Assembly (NCBI RefSeq): GCF_020184175.1
Contig: NC_065532.1
Coordinates: forward strand, 2,604,001-2,668,000
Length of the DNA stretch: 64,000 nt
Direction: 5' to 3'
From: Aphis gossypii
Taxonomy: Eukaryota > Arthropoda > Insecta > Hemiptera > Aphididae
In this document: piece after piece, positions 53,501 through 64,000 of the stretch
How positions within the stretch are numbered: the stretch's first letter is position 1
Layout of the letters: each line of letters starts with the position of its first letter
Program-made: the position numbers and the translations under genes
Notes under the pieces: model-generated
What the model was told of the DNA's origin: nothing
Databases searched by the model: none
What the model saw: the letters and a program-made list of their open reading frames with translations, nothing else

Positions 53501-56500
53501 TTCGTGTCAACAATCTCGTCGACGCTGTCAGTAGATAATGATTCCAATGAATCTGATGCTCAATTCTCAAAAACAAAAATTAAAGAAGATATGAAAGATA
53601 GCATTCTGAAAGAAATTGATGTAAAGCCTGGGTTTGGTATGAAACCTACATCCCCGGGTTCTTCTGACGATAGATTGTCATTACTTGAACAGCGTAATAG
53701 CCCAACGGAAACGAGTACAATCAATTCAATGACAGATATCAACGAAATTATTAATGTTGAAGATTCTCATTCGCCTTTCTTTTTACCACCTTTAAAGGAC
53801 ATCCCTATAGTAACTTCTAAAGGATCAAGTATGCCAACTTCACCTCCAGCTTCAACTACAGAAAATGATTCAACGGATGTTGAATTCGAGCATAATATCA
53901 AATCAAGTACATTCGTGTCAACAATCTCGTCGACGCTGTCAGTAGATAATGATTCCAATGAATCTGATGCTCAATTCTCAAAAACAAAAATTAAAGAAGA
54001 TATGAAAGATAGCATTCTGAAAGAAATTGATGTAAAGCCTGGGTTTGGTATGAAACCTACATCCCCGGGTTCTTCTGACGATAGATTGTCATTACTTGAA
54101 CAGCGTAATAGCCCAACGGAAACGAGTACAATCAATTCAATGACAGATATCAACGAAATTATTAATGTTGAAGATTCTCATTCGCCTTTCTTTTTACCAC
54201 CTTTAAAGGACATCCCTATAGTAACTTCTAAAGGATCAAGTATGCCAACTTCACCTCCAGCTTCAACTACAGAAAATGATTCAACGGATGTTGAATTCGA
54301 GCATAATATCAAATCAAGTACATTCGTGTCAACAATCTCGTCGACGCTGTCAGTAGATAATGATTCCAATGAATCTGATGCTCAATTCTCAAAAACAAAA
54401 ATTAAAGAAGATATGAAAGATAGCATTCTGAAAGAAATTGACGTAAAGCCTGGGTTTGGTATGAAACCTACATCCCCGGGTTCTTCGGACGATAGATTGT
54501 CATTACTTGAACAGCGTAATAGCCCAACGGAAACGAGTACAATCAATTCAATGACAGATATCAACGAAATTATTAATGTTGAAGATTCTCATTCGCCTTT
54601 CTTTTTACCACCTTTAAAGGACATCCCTATAGTAACTTCTAAAGGATCAAGTATGCCAACTTCACCTCCAGCTTCAACTACAGAAAATGATTCAACGGAT
54701 GTTGAATTCGAGCATAATATCAAATCAAGTACATTCGTGTCAACAATCTCGTCGACGCTGTCAGTAGATAATGATTCCAATGAATCTGATGCTCAATTCT
54801 CAAAAAAAAAAATTAAAGAAGATATGAAAGATAGCATTCTGAAAGAAATTGATGTAAAGCCTGGGTTTGGTATGAAACCTACATCCCCGGGTTCTTCTGA
54901 CGATAGATTGTCATTACTTGAACAGCGTAATAGCCCAACGGAAACGAGTACAATCAATTCAATGACAGATATCAACGAAATTATTAATGTTGAAGATTCT
55001 CATTCGCCTTTCTTTTTACCACCTTTAAAGGACATCCCTATAGTAACTTCTAAAGGATCAAGTATGCCAACTTCACCTCCAGCTTCAACTACAGAAAATG
55101 ATTCAACGGATGTTGAATTCGAGCATAATATCAAATCAAGTACATTCGTGTCAACAATCTCGTCGACGCTGTCAGTAGATAATGATTCCAATGAATCTGA
55201 TGCTCAATTCTCAAAAACAAAAATTAAAGAAGATATGAAAGATAGCATCTGAAAGAAATTGATGTAAAGCCTGGGTTTGGTATGAAACCTACATCCCCGG
55301 GTTCTTCTGACGATAGATTGTCATTACTTGAACAGCGTAATAGCCCAACGGAAACGAGTACAATCAATTCAATGACAGATATCAACGAAATTATTAATGT
55401 TGAAGATTCTCATTCGCCTTTCTTTTTACCACCTTTAAAGGACATCCCTATAGTAACTTCTAAAGGATCAAGTATGCCAACTTCACCTCCAGCTTCAACT
55501 ACAGAAAATGATTCAACGGATGTTGAATTCGAGCATAATATCAAATCAAGTACATTCGTGTCAACAATCTCGTCGACGCTGTCAGTAGATAATGATTCCA
55601 ATGAATCTGATGCTCAATTCTTAAAAACAAAAATTAAAGAAGATATGAAAGATAGCATTCTGAAAGAAATTGATGTAAAGCCTGGGTTTGGTATGAAACC
55701 TACATCCCCGGGTTCTTCTGACGATAGATTGTCATTACTTGAACAGCGTAATAGCCCAACGGAAACGAGTACAATCAATTCAATGACAGATATCAACGAA
55801 ATTATTAATGTTGAAGATTCTCATTCGCCTTTCTTTTTACCACCTTTAAAGGACATCCCTATAGTAACTTCTAAAGGATCAAGTATGCCAACTTCACCTC
55901 CAGCTTCAACTACAGAAAATGATTCAACGGATGTTGAATTCGAGCATAATATCAAATCAAGTACATTCGTGTCAACAATCTCGTCGACGCTGTCAGTAGA
56001 TAATGATTCCAATGAATCTGATGCTCAATTCTCAAAAACAAAAATTAAAGAAGATATGAAAGATAGCATTCTGAAAGAAATTGATGTAAAGCCTGGGTTT
56101 GGTATGAAACCTACATCCCCGGGTTCTTCTGACGATAGATTGTCATTACTTGAACAGCGTAATAGCCCAACGGAAACGAGTACAATCAATTCAATGACAG
56201 ATATCAACGAAATTATTAATGTTGAAGATTCTCATTCGCCTTTCTTTTTACCACCTTTAAAGGACATCCCTATAGTAACTTCTAAAGGATCAAGTATGCC
56301 AACTTCACCTCCAGCTTCAACTACAGAAAATGATTCAACGGATGTTGAATTCGAGCATAATATCAAATCAAGTACATTCGTGTCAACAATCTCGTCGACG
56401 CTGTCAGTAGATAATGATTCCAATGAATCTGATGCTCAATTCTCAAAAACAAAAATTAAAGAAGATATGAAAGATAGCATTCTGAAAGAAATTGATGTAA

Positions 56501-57700
56501 AGCCTGGGTTTGGTATGAAACCTACATCCCCGGGTTTTTGACGATAGATTGTCATTACTTGAACAGCGTAATAGCCCAACGGAAACGAGTACAATCAATT
56601 CAATGACAGATATCAACGAATTATTAATGTTGAAGATTCTCATTCGCCTCTTTTTACCACCTTTAAAGGACATCCCTATAGTAACTTCTAAAGGATCAAG
56701 TATGCCAACTTCACCTCCAGCTTCAACTACAGAAAATGATTCAACGGATGTTGAATTCGAGCATAATATCAAATCAAGTACATTCGTGTCAACAATCTCG
56801 TCGACGCTGTCAGTAGATAATGATTCCAATGAATCTGATGCTCAATTCTCAAAAACAAAAAAAATTAAAGAAGATATGAAAGATAGCATTCTGAAAGAAA
56901 TTGATGTAAAGCCTGGGTTTGGTATGAAACCTACATCCCCGGGTTCTTCTGACGATAGATTGTCATTACTTGAACAGCGTAATAGCCCAACGGAAACGAG
57001 TACAATCAATTCAATGACAGATATCAACGAAATTATTAATGTTGAAGATTCTCATTCGCCTTTCTTTTTACCACCTTTAAAGGACATCCCTATAGTAACT
57101 TCTAAAGGATCAAGTATGCCAACTTCACCTCCAGCTTCAACTACAGAAAATGATTCAACGGATGTTGAATTCGAGCATAATATCAAATCAAGTACATTCG
57201 TGTCAACAATCTCGTCGACGCTGTCAGTAGATAATGATTCCAATGAATCTGATGCTCAATTCTTAAAAACAAAAATTAAAGAAGATATGAAAGATAGCAT
57301 TCTGAAAGAAATTGATGTAAAGCCTGGGTTTGGTATGAAACCTACATCCCCGGGTTCTTCTGACGATAGATTGTCATTACTTGAACAGCGTAATAGGCCA
57401 ACGGAAACGAGTACAATCAATTCAATGACAGATATCAACGAAATTATTAATGTTGAAGATTCTCATTCGCCTTTCTTTTTACCACCTTTAAAGGACATCC
57501 CTATAGTAACTTCTAAAGGAACAAGTATGCCAACTTCACCTCCAGCTTCAACTACAGAAAATGATTCAACGGATGTTGAATTCGAGCATAATATCAAATC
57601 AAGTACATTCGTGTCAACAATCTCGTCGACGCTGTCAGTAGATAGTGATTCCAATGAATCTGATTCTCAAGGCTCAACAACAGAAGTTATTAAGAGATAG
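38521..57700 (+). CDS. giant secreted repeat protein (137-residue tandem repeats), frame-disrupted as assembled
   Basis: Exon 1 38521-38562 encodes a 14-residue hydrophobic signal (MKRLFIIFVLIYLN). Exon 2 38658-39269 encodes 204 residues. Exon 3 39680-57700 carries the rest; both introns are phase 0 with GT/AG ends. Exon 3 begins with about 740 Lys/Asn/Ile-rich, probably helical or coiled-coil residues with few cysteines, then a charged linker, then about 38.4 tandem copies of a 137-residue unit (41900-57670), ending '...STTEVIKR' and TAG. Read literally, translation stops at 42724 (about 1,232 residues). Thirteen indels shift the frame, but they sum to -15 bases, so the first unique segment and the unique C-terminal end are in the same frame. 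If they are errors, the protein has about 6,230 residues. The unit has no Cys, Trp or Tyr, is Ser/Thr/Asp/Glu-rich, and holds three potential N-glycosylation sequons (NDS, NDS, NES). No known family recognised. Poly-A candidate attaaa at 57739. Confidence 0.8.
39270..39679 (+). other. intron 2 of the giant repeat gene
   Basis: From 'gtaagt' to 'tacaaacag', 410 bp, AT-rich, phase 0. The acceptor's pyrimidine tract is weak, but the reading frame downstream continues without a break for over 3 kb. Intron 1 (38563-38657) is only 95 bp. Confidence 0.75.
41900..57670 (+). repeat. 411-bp coding tandem repeat, about 38.4 copies
   Basis: Measured on a fixed landmark in each unit there are 39 occurrences from about 42045 to 57654. 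Most intervals are exactly 411; exceptions are 406, 409, 410, 412, 413 (over two units) and 414. The inner copies are almost identical. The edges diverge: the first unit begins 'LTSKGRSMPTSPP', and the last ends 'VDSDSNESDSQGS' instead of 'VDNDSNESDAQFS'. Rare variants mark some units: GAC for GAT in 'EIDV' near 47042, 50331, 53207 and 54440; 'SKKKIK' at about 44113 and 54801; 'QFLKTK' at about 49866, 55619 and 57261. Each unit has one CCCGGG and one GTCGAC site. Confidence 0.97.
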
Positions 57701-57738
57701 GTCACCATGTAATATACGTAAATGTTTTATGTTTAGTC

Positions 57739-57744
57739 ATTAAA
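57739..57744 (+). terminator. candidate poly-A signal of the giant repeat gene
   Basis: attaaa 39 bases after the stop codon at 57700; the first such hexamer downstream. Confidence 0.4.
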
Positions 57745-59044
57745 GTTGATTTCACTGGAGTTTTATTTTGACTTTTTATGTAAGAGTCATGTAGACGGAT
57801 CTTTTTTATTCGATATTCTTTTGGTATATAATATATATTAAATTGTTTTTCTTGTTTAGTTATTACAAATTATTATATCTCTGACACAGTTCGCAACGGT
57901 TGCCATTATAAATTACATGCACGTAGCTACAGGTCTCATTTTGTTTTTTTACCTATATTATTGGTTTTTTTATTGATATTTTTTTTTTTCATTACTGATG
58001 ATATGCTTTTTTCATGTGTTATTGATATTAATGTATTTTATTGTTTATTTTTCAATATTTTGTATTTAAATTTTTGTATCATTTTTTTTTCTTATACCTT
58101 ATTTTTTTTTTTTATTTATATATTGTTATTGAATTTTATACCTATTTTATTTTAGTATTTAAATAATCATTTCTGATCCCATAGTTGAATTTTATTTTTC
58201 ATAAAATATTTATTTAAGGTTTTTGTTTTCATTATATTATATTCATACCTACATATTTTATCGATATTTTTTCAATTGTGTATAATTCAAGTTTGTTATT
58301 TTTTATTGTTTTTTTTTTTTTATTATTATTATTATTTTTAATTTTTTGGAGTAAGTTTTTTTTCTTGTATGATTTAATGCATTTTAATTAATAAAAATTT
58401 TTATTGATGTAAATTGATTATAGATTATGTCATTAATTTATGTAATGGTTTATTTTATTGTTTAATATGAGTTGGATTTTCATTCGATAATATATTTGGT
58501 ATAGAATGAGTCATTATCTCAAATAGTAGTGCATACCTATCATATTTCAGTTCTTCGTAAACCATTAAGATTTCCAATTTTTTCAAATCAGAACTATTAT
58601 TTTGAAAAAACCTATTTCCGTTGATCATATATTTCTTGATTTGGAAAAATGATTATTATATTTTTTTTTTTTTTCATTAGATATTACCAAGTCTCATCAT
58701 ATTATACTCTAATTTTAAGAATCACACAAACTTTAATTGGTTAAAAATTCAGTTTTATTTTAATGGGGTATGGAAGAACATTTATTATAATTTATAATAA
58801 AATTTAATGCAATTCAATATATAATAGTTACTTTAATGACATATGCGTGATTATTTATATGAGATATTTAAGGTTGATTATTATTTTATATATCTTCGTA
58901 TCACCAGTATTAAATAAGTTATTTGTGTTGTATGGATTTAGAATTAATGTCTTTAAAGCCGCCATGGCTTCATATAAAAGTCATAAGGGTAAATGAATTG
59001 TATAATTTGAGTTCGATTTATATAAAAAAGTAATTTATTTTATT
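57745..59044. other. T-rich intergenic stretch
   Basis: Strongly T-rich on the plus strand between 57950 and 58400, with a TAT/ATT microsatellite near 58320-58340. The hydrophobic open frame at 57961-58155 is a product of T-rich codons and is not supported as a gene. Confidence 0.6.
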
Positions 59045-59340
59045 TTAGAATTTTTTGGGTTAGTTTTAGATTCTGAACGAAGTGATGAATGTATTGATTT
59101 TACAATGGTGTGTGTTTTTTTTTTTTTTTGTTTTTGTGTCTGTGTACAGCATAACTAGTCGAAATAATGCTCCAATTTCAAACAATGGGGGTGGTTTCCG
59201 ATGTAAAAGTGTATATCCTTGGTGCATTATAGAGGTAAAAAGTTAACATTTTCCAACAGTTTTCAAAAAAATCGAGAAAAAAAAAATGACGGAAAAACGG
59301 AAAAACGGCAATTTTTACGCAAACCCAAATAAAAATTGGG
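59045..59340 (+). repeat. dispersed repeat, copy E (5' part only)
   Basis: Begins 'ttttagattctgaacgaagt' at about 59066 and matches the complement of 1500-1775 and the start of copy C. It includes the 'gtttttgtgtctgtgtaca' and 'ggggtggtttccga' landmarks. Similarity stops near 59340, so the copy is truncated at its 3' side. Confidence 0.75.
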
Positions 59341-61309
59341 TTGTACTGACACAACCCTATAATTGATCATTTAGAATAGTTTTTATTTAATGAAATTGTA
59401 ATAATGTATTAGATTGTTAGACTATAGATATTTTTTATATTTTTGAGATTAAGTAAAAAGTTCAAATAGAAAAGCAACATAGTTAATTTTTATACTCATG
59501 AGAGATATTAAATAATTATAGATTTCCAAAAAGAAAAGAATAAATAAAAGAAATATACTATAGAATAGCATATAACATAATTCATGTACAGAATGAATAA
59601 ATATTTTAATCAGACCAGAACATATATTTTAATACTAAAGTCATCTAAATATCAGATATTTTTAGTTATATTTAGGTTACAAAATGATATATCCTGTATA
59701 TATTAGATACTATTGTTTGTATTAATTCATTGAAAACTCGGTATAGGTTTGTTTTATATATTATTTAAGATATTTTTTTAAATAGCTTATAACAATAAAT
59801 TGTTCACCCTAGGCTTCCTAAAAGTGATTAAAATTTTCCAAACAAATGATATCATTCACTAACCTTTAGAAATATATAGTAATGAGTTATTTTAAAGGGT
59901 GAAAATTTATTAGATAATTGTTGAAATATTTAAATGCAACTGTTCATTGTGATTTGTGAACATAATGATTAATAAAAATATCTTCAGATACTAGTTCTAC
60001 TAATTTTTCAGTCCCTTAGTATAACTTACATCATCATATTTCTTCATTAATTTGTAACTAATTGAATTTATTTTTCTCGTTTTAATTTTTACTTATATTG
60101 TTTGTGTTATTATATAATTTCCGGATTTACTATTTTGACCGTAACATATACAAATTATCCTATATAGTATTTTTCTATCATGGAAATTGATGATTATTGT
60201 TATTAATAATTAAATATCTCTATAAACCAAAAATTAAGATTCTGAAATACTCTTATGCATAATTATGATTTTTAAAACGATACATTATCAAACCCAGTAG
60301 TTCTCAACCGGGGTGTGATGGACCCAGCTTAGGGGTGACTCGAAATATAAAATAGAAAAGAAAAATAAATTTTTGCGAAAAAAATATTATTATTATATTC
60401 ATATTAATATCAATGTACTATATTTTTTTTTATATAATAGAATAATTTTTATATATACAGCTAAGATTGTTTATTATTTTGAAGTTGGGGTGATGCAGTA
60501 TTTGATTCCAGAGGTAAAAATGACATGAATCAAAAAAGGTTGAGAACTACTGATCTAACCTATAATACAAACAATCATATAATGTATTATGCATATTATA
60601 GGTACTAGTACGAATTTCAAATATTTGTAGGTTATATCATTTAATCTAAATTTCATAAAATATGTTTATTATATACCATCCGACATGCTACAAGTTGTTT
60701 TGCTATGAAATGCTATAAGTATTGAATTATATTCAAACAATTTATAAAAAAACCTTATAGTTTCACTTTTCAGTAGAAATCAAACGAATGTTTTATGAAG
60801 ATAATTTTCATAGTGTATTATAAAAACGTAGGTATTTAAAATAATTTATGAATAATGAATATTAGTCAATTGGGTAAATAATTATAATTATGATATTTTC
60901 AAAATATTCAGTTCAATGAAATATTTTTTTAGTTAATTTGTAATATAGTTATGTAACACGATAGAGATACAATAAATCTGTATATATCTTATGTTATTTA
61001 TTTGAACATATGTTTTAATGACATAAATTACGATTCATTTAAACAAACAAAGAATACCGTAATTATTTTAAATTGTTTAATTTCACGAAGTTAACATTTT
61101 AATAAGTATAAAAATTACAATTAAAATGTACACAATTTATTGTGTATTTAATTTTTTTTTGTTTTACATTATATAATTAATTGAACAAAATAACAATAGA
61201 AATAAAAATAAATTAATAAATAATGATTTGAGTGTATCAGTTGTTAAAACATTTTATATGTGCAAAATATATTGTATTGAAGTACTGTGAAATTGAATTT
61301 TATTTTAGA
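59341..61309. other. intergenic stretch
   Basis: AT-rich, no coding sequence recognised apart from the hAT-type MITE at 60295-60552. The end presumably includes the 5' region of the third repeat-protein gene. 'attttattttag' at 61298-61308 could be a splice acceptor one base before its ATG. Confidence 0.55.
60295..60552. mobile_element. hAT-type MITE with perfect 15-bp inverted ends
   Basis: Left end 'cagtagttctcaacc' and right end 'ggttgagaactactg' are exact inverted repeats of 15 bases, the widespread hAT-type terminus. Flanking octamers are atcaaacc (60287-60294) and atctaacc (60553-60560), 7 of 8 identical. The 258-bp interior has no coding capacity. Confidence 0.9.
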
Positions 61310-64000
61310 ATGATATTAATTTCATATAAATATATAGTTAATATACTAGCATTTGTTGTTGCAGTAGTAAGTTAAACAATTTTGATTATAATATGCAATA
61401 TACATATTAGTTATAATTTTATAAATATACGAATTGTATGAAGAACTATTGCAATTAGTACTAAAAAAATATAAGATAATATTAATTTAATTTTTATATC
61501 AGCATTATTTTAGTTCAAGAATTAAATGATAACAATTTAATGGGTAGAAAAAAAACATATTTCATTGTAAATATACATTTGGATTTTTAAAGTATCTTAA
61601 ATAAAGTAGATAAAACTTAAAATTTTGCAAATCGTTATTATAGAAATCCAAAAACAAATAGAAAAATACATACTATCCCTAATTAAATAGATTATTAATT
61701 TTATATAATTATCAAACAATCACACCAAACTCTTAGAAATTAAATACTTAATAACTAAGAATATATCTTATACTTCTGAAGTAGTAAATGAAAGAAATAT
61801 GAACATAAAAAAGGTTATCCATAATAATATCGTAAAATTAATCAGGTATTAAAATATGTAATATTCACCTAAAATACAACGGTATAATAATATATAATTG
61901 AATATTGAAAAATCATTCATACTAATAACCTAACCAACAATTTTAATATTGATTACAGAAAACAGATATACAAAAAATTCCGAATAATAATGAATTTTTT
62001 TCGTCACATTCAAATGAACAAGTTACACAATATAAATACGAAAGTACCGTTCAATCAGTAGTGACTGAAAATAATCAAGATAATTCTATAACTAAAAATA
62101 TAAATACTGAATTCATGCAACAAATCCATTCAAGCAATGAATTAAATCTAAATGATACTACTAATGATCCTAATGGAGTTCTAAAGTTAGCTGATAATGG
62201 TATTGTGAATAAATATCAATCATCAAGTTTTTTCAATGTTATGCAATATACAGTAGACCAAGACTCCAATGATTCTAATGAGACTGCACCGACAGAAACT
62301 AGCGACTATGAGAAAGATTTAATAATGCAACAATTAATTTCATCAATGAGCTTACAAGCAACTGATAAATCTACAGACATGCTTGATAAGTCACCTGGAA
62401 ATCAACCTCCTACGTCTAATGGAAACACAATAGATGATACATCTAATAATGGAGGTCCTGGAACAAATGCCCCACCAGCTACGAATGCACCACCGGATAC
62501 GAATGCATCTCCAGCATCTTTGACAAATACTCCTTCCGGAGTGGCTACTCCTGATATGTAAATACACCGAGTTCGAAAAAACACTTGCTCCAACAGTAAC
62601 AAATGGAGGTACTCCAATACTACAACTTCGTCCTCGGGAACAAACGGCTCACCGTCTGGTTCTCAAACTAACCTCAAAGGAGATTTGACCACAGTTCCAA
62701 GCGACAATAGAAAAAACTAATGGAGTACTTTTTCATCCTTATACGACTTCGACTTACCCCACAGATATCCCTAGTTATTTCGACCAAGGTCTTCCTAATT
62801 ATAATCCTGAATCAATGAGTCCCAACACTGGCAATGGCGTTCCAAATAATTAGTCCATATGGAGCGATTCCGACTGTAGCAACGTCGATCTCTAATTCAT
62901 ATGGTTCTCCATCTTCTCCTTCCAGAGATTCAACAGACAACACGGATGGAGGAGATTATGATTATAATGGAAGTATTAAGTCTGGAGATAATAGTGTTTT
63001 GAGTAAGTACCGATCGTCCAGTTCTTTCAAACATATGCAATATACTGCAGACCAATACTCCAATGATTCTAATGAACCTGCACCGACAGAAACTAGCGAC
63101 TATGAGAAAGATTTAATAATGCAACAATTAATTTCATCAATGAGCTTACAAGCAACTGATAAATCTACAGACATGCTTGATAAGTCACCTGGAAATCAAC
63201 CTCCTACGTCTAATGGAAACACAATAGATGATACATCTAATAATGGAGGTTCTGGAACAAATGCCCCACCAGCTACGAATGCACCACCGGATACGAATGC
63301 ATCTCCAGCATCTTTGACAAATACTCCTTCCGGAGTGGCTACTCCTGATATGTTAAATACACCGAGTTCGAAAACACTTGCTCCAAACAGTAATCCAAAT
63401 GGAGGTACTCCAAGTACTACAACTTCGTCCTCGGGAACAAACGGCTCACCGTCTGGTTCTCAAACTAACCTCAAAGGAGATTTGACCACAGTTCCAAGCG
63501 ACAATAGAAAAACTAATGGAGTACTTTTTCATCCTTATACGACTTCGACTTACCCCACAGATATCCCTAGTTATTTCGACCAAGGTCTTCCTAATTATAA
63601 TCCTGAATCAATGAGTCCCAACACTGGCAATGGCGTTCCAAATAATAGTCCATATGGAGCGATTCCGACTGTAGCAACGTCGATCTCTAATTCATATGGT
63701 TCTCCATCTTCTCCTTCCAGAGATTCAACAGACAACACGGATGGAGGAGATTATGATTATAATGGAAGTATTAAGTCTGGAGATAATAGTGTTTTGAGTA
63801 AGTACCGATCGTCCAGTTCTTTCAAACATATGCAATATACTGCAGACCAATACTCCAATGATTCTAATGAACCTGCACTGACAGAAACTAGCGACTATGA
63901 GAAAGATTTAATAATGCAACAATTAATTTCATCAATGAGCTTACAAGCAACTGATAAATCTACAGACATGCTTGATAAGTCACCTGGAAATCAACCTCCT
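61310..64000 (+). CDS. third secreted repeat-protein gene, partial (runs off the window)
   Basis: Exon 1 61310-61366 encodes a 19-residue hydrophobic signal-like segment (MILISYKYIVNILAFVVAV) ended by a phase-0 donor gtaagt. Exon 2 starts at 61959 after 'gattacag' and continues past 64000. It begins with an Asn/Gln/Ser-rich stretch and at about 62130 enters a tandem repeat of 265 residues. The first repeat copy is broken: one missing T gives a stop at 62559-62561, and six further small indels lie between 62575 and 62855. The second copy (63100-63900) appears open throughout. No cysteine-containing N-terminal domain like those of the two upstream genes is seen here. Function unknown; composition (Ser, Thr, Pro, Asn, Gly) suggests an extracellular, glycosylated, disordered protein. 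Whether it is intact depends on whether the clustered indels are real. Confidence 0.65.
61367..61958 (+). other. intron 1 of the third repeat-protein gene
   Basis: 592 bp from 'gtaagt' to 'gattacag', AT-rich, phase 0. No additional exon recognised, but a small one could be missed. Confidence 0.6.
62130..64000 (+). repeat. 795-bp coding tandem repeat, at least 2.3 copies
   Basis: The word 'agaaagatttaataatgcaa' recurs at 62311, 63105 and 63900, spacing 794 and 795. The first copy has a diverged start ('LADNGIVNKYQSSSFFNVM' against 'KSGDNSVLSKYRSSSSFKHM'), as expected for the edge of an array. The window ends inside the third copy. Later copies agree almost base for base. Confidence 0.93.

Noticed and set aside
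42680..56660. Programmed ribosomal frameshifting in the giant repeat gene
   Set aside because: Indels are irregular in place, sign and size and differ between otherwise identical units, unlike a fixed slippery signal.
41707..57654. Dozens of minus-strand open frames of 60-63 residues repeated every 411 bp across the array
   Set aside because: They are the antisense of the coding repeat, broken each unit by stops, and lack any independent start context; shadows of the plus-strand gene.
41900..57670. CRISPR-like regular repeat array
   Set aside because: There are no short direct repeats separated by unique spacers; the whole 411-bp unit is conserved and coding, and the DNA is eukaryotic.
57961..58155. 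64-residue hydrophobic open frame
   Set aside because: Produced by a T-rich stretch giving Phe/Ile/Leu codons; no flanking gene signals.

Overview
The window looks like nuclear DNA of an aphid or close sternorrhynchan. It is very AT-rich, has spliceosomal introns, contains many short runs of the 'taggtaggtacctac' type common in aphid genomes (inference from general familiarity, not a search), and carries insect-type non-LTR, Ty3/gypsy-like and hAT-like transposable elements. I see no bacterial operons, tRNA, rRNA or CRISPR. Region by region: 1-8060 holds copies of a dispersed AT-rich repeat family (1-1775 inverted, 2999-3505 direct) and otherwise no recognisable gene. A two-exon quiescin-type sulfhydryl oxidase (QSOX) gene runs 8892-13089, preceded by a GC-richer island at about 8061-8430 and with a hAT-type MITE in its intron. 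16431-21443 is a transposon nest: a copy of the dispersed repeat is split by a 5'-truncated R1-like non-LTR retrotransposon (17798-20385) with a clean target-site duplication, and the unoccupied site is preserved in the copy at 3336-3348. An RNase H-bearing LINE fragment (20741-21431) with its own target-site duplication follows. 22630-27272 is a three-exon gene for a predicted secreted, cysteine-containing protein with a central array of eighteen 9-residue repeats, 17 of which carry an N-glycosylation sequon. 27811-34260 is a second transposon graveyard: dispersed repeat, a minus-strand Ty3/gypsy-like gag-protease remnant interrupted by a MITE, a jockey/CR1-like LINE lodged in the leader of that remnant, and an LTR-like end with a primer-binding-site-like sequence. 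38521-57700 is the most striking locus: a secreted-protein gene whose last exon carries about 38.4 copies of a nearly identical 411-bp (137-residue) tandem repeat. If thirteen small frame-disrupting indels are assembly errors, it encodes a protein of about 6,230 residues. 61310-64000 is the 5' part of a third gene of the same style: a signal-peptide exon, then a 795-bp (265-residue) tandem repeat that runs off the window and shares sequence with the 411-bp repeat. How they fit together: the three plus-strand repeat-protein genes share a short hydrophobic first exon ended by a phase-0 intron and a final exon filled with Ser/Thr/Pro/Asn-rich tandem repeats. I infer a cluster of fast-evolving secreted proteins. 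Aphid salivary or sheath-type proteins are a plausible but untested identity. QSOX is a disulfide-forming secretory-pathway enzyme; its proximity to cysteine-containing secreted proteins is suggestive but may be coincidental.
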